Of a stretch of 64,000 bases of DNA, positions 63,782 to 64,000 are shown piece after piece. Source of the stretch: Blastocladiella emersonii ATCC 22665 (taxonomy: Eukaryota; Blastocladiomycota; Blastocladiomycetes; Blastocladiales; Blastocladiaceae). Position 1 is the stretch's first letter; each line of letters begins with the position of its first letter. Made by a program: the position numbers and the translations under genes. Under the pieces are notes generated by a model. That model saw nothing but the letters and a program-made list of their open reading frames with translations, had not been told where the DNA came from and ran no database searches. The stretch spans positions 1,054,001 to 1,118,000 of the forward strand of contig JANHCV010000003.1 of NCBI GenBank assembly GCA_025594325.1, in the 5' to 3' direction.

Positions 63782-64000
63782 GGGCGTGGTCGTGGTCGGT
63801 GCGAGATCAGGGCGGAGGATGGATCGCGCGCGGCTCAGAATTCCATTGCAGTAAGCTAGGTGTCGGTGCGGGGCCGAGAAGGTGCGGCGCGGATGGGCGC
63901 GGATCAACGCGCGAGAGCGAGCGCGGTCCGCGAGGGAGGACAGGGACGAGGGCGGCGACCACGGCGGCGGTGGGCGTCGTCGACTGGTCGGCGGGTCTGC
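63782..64000. promoter_or_regulatory. Upstream region of the membrane-protein gene, window edge
   Basis: 219 bp to the end of the window. It contains the alternative upstream start at 63907. Nothing else was recognised. Confidence 0.35.

Overview
The window looks like nuclear DNA of a GC-rich, intron-containing zoosporic fungus, most likely Blastocladiomycota (Allomyces, Catenaria or Blastocladiella type). Fungal features are a monofunctional aspartokinase (HOM3 type), HIS5, GOS1, EMC4 and YOS9. A kinesin-9 points to a flagellated cell, since that family is tied to cilia. Introns are short, mostly 54-80 nt. Most donors read GTACG or GTGCG, with CTGAC/CTAAC branch-like motifs and TAG or CAG acceptors. 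I rebuilt exon chains by hand and accepted a chain only when the exon lengths summed to a multiple of three and the joined protein made sense.

Layout: 150-949 (+) winged-helix/Swi5 fusion; 995-2215 (-) MRG15/Eaf3; 3103-6565 (+) helical region, pseudokinase and Sel1 repeats; 6642-8525 (-) aspartokinase; 9045-12449 (-) DDT-domain chromatin protein; 12835-15604 (+) kinesin-9; 15743-17478 (-) CCT6, 5' end unresolved; 18356-23544 (+) fusion of an M1 aminopeptidase to a complete M3 oligopeptidase; 24040-27318 (-) CHASE/PAS sensor with a degenerate histidine kinase; 27544-31815 (-) multi-pass class I cyclic-nucleotide phosphodiesterase; 33036-33972 (-) EMC4; 34243-35224 (+) GOS1 SNARE.

Next come 35225-36945, a repeat-rich stretch with a small C2-like gene; 36946-39690 (+) a large unrecognised basic protein; 39795-40682 (-) an RPEL-repeat protein; 40970-42331 (+) a Myb/SANT-like gene with one TGA at a splice junction; 42370-45699 (-) a shelterin TPP1/ACD-like protein; 46100-47278 (+) HIS5; 47317-49043 (-) YOS9; 49321-50245 (+) a lysine-rich protein; 50953-54483 (+) a Q-rich regulator; 54488-57169 (-) a truncated copy of the M1 aminopeptidase; 57166-59383 (-) a PP2C-like gene in a visibly less GC-rich island; 59729-60865 (+) an unrecognised protein; 60908-63781 (-) a multi-pass membrane protein.

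The strongest candidates for undescribed biology are: the 1613-residue M1-M3 double peptidase; its near-identical inverted partial copy 34 kb away (two differences seen in about 2.4 kb, no gaps), whose 5' flank is clearly diverged; the TPP1-like telomere protein; and a repeated promoter-plus-first-codons cassette with a GTGCGAGAC/GTCTCGCAC inverted motif. Several proteins keep a signalling fold but lack its catalytic residues (pseudokinase, pseudo-histidine-kinase, PP2C-like). The sensor and the phosphodiesterase are adjacent and in the same orientation, which fits membrane-linked cyclic-nucleotide signalling, but no cyclase is present here. No rRNA, tRNA, CRISPR array or complete transposon was recognised.
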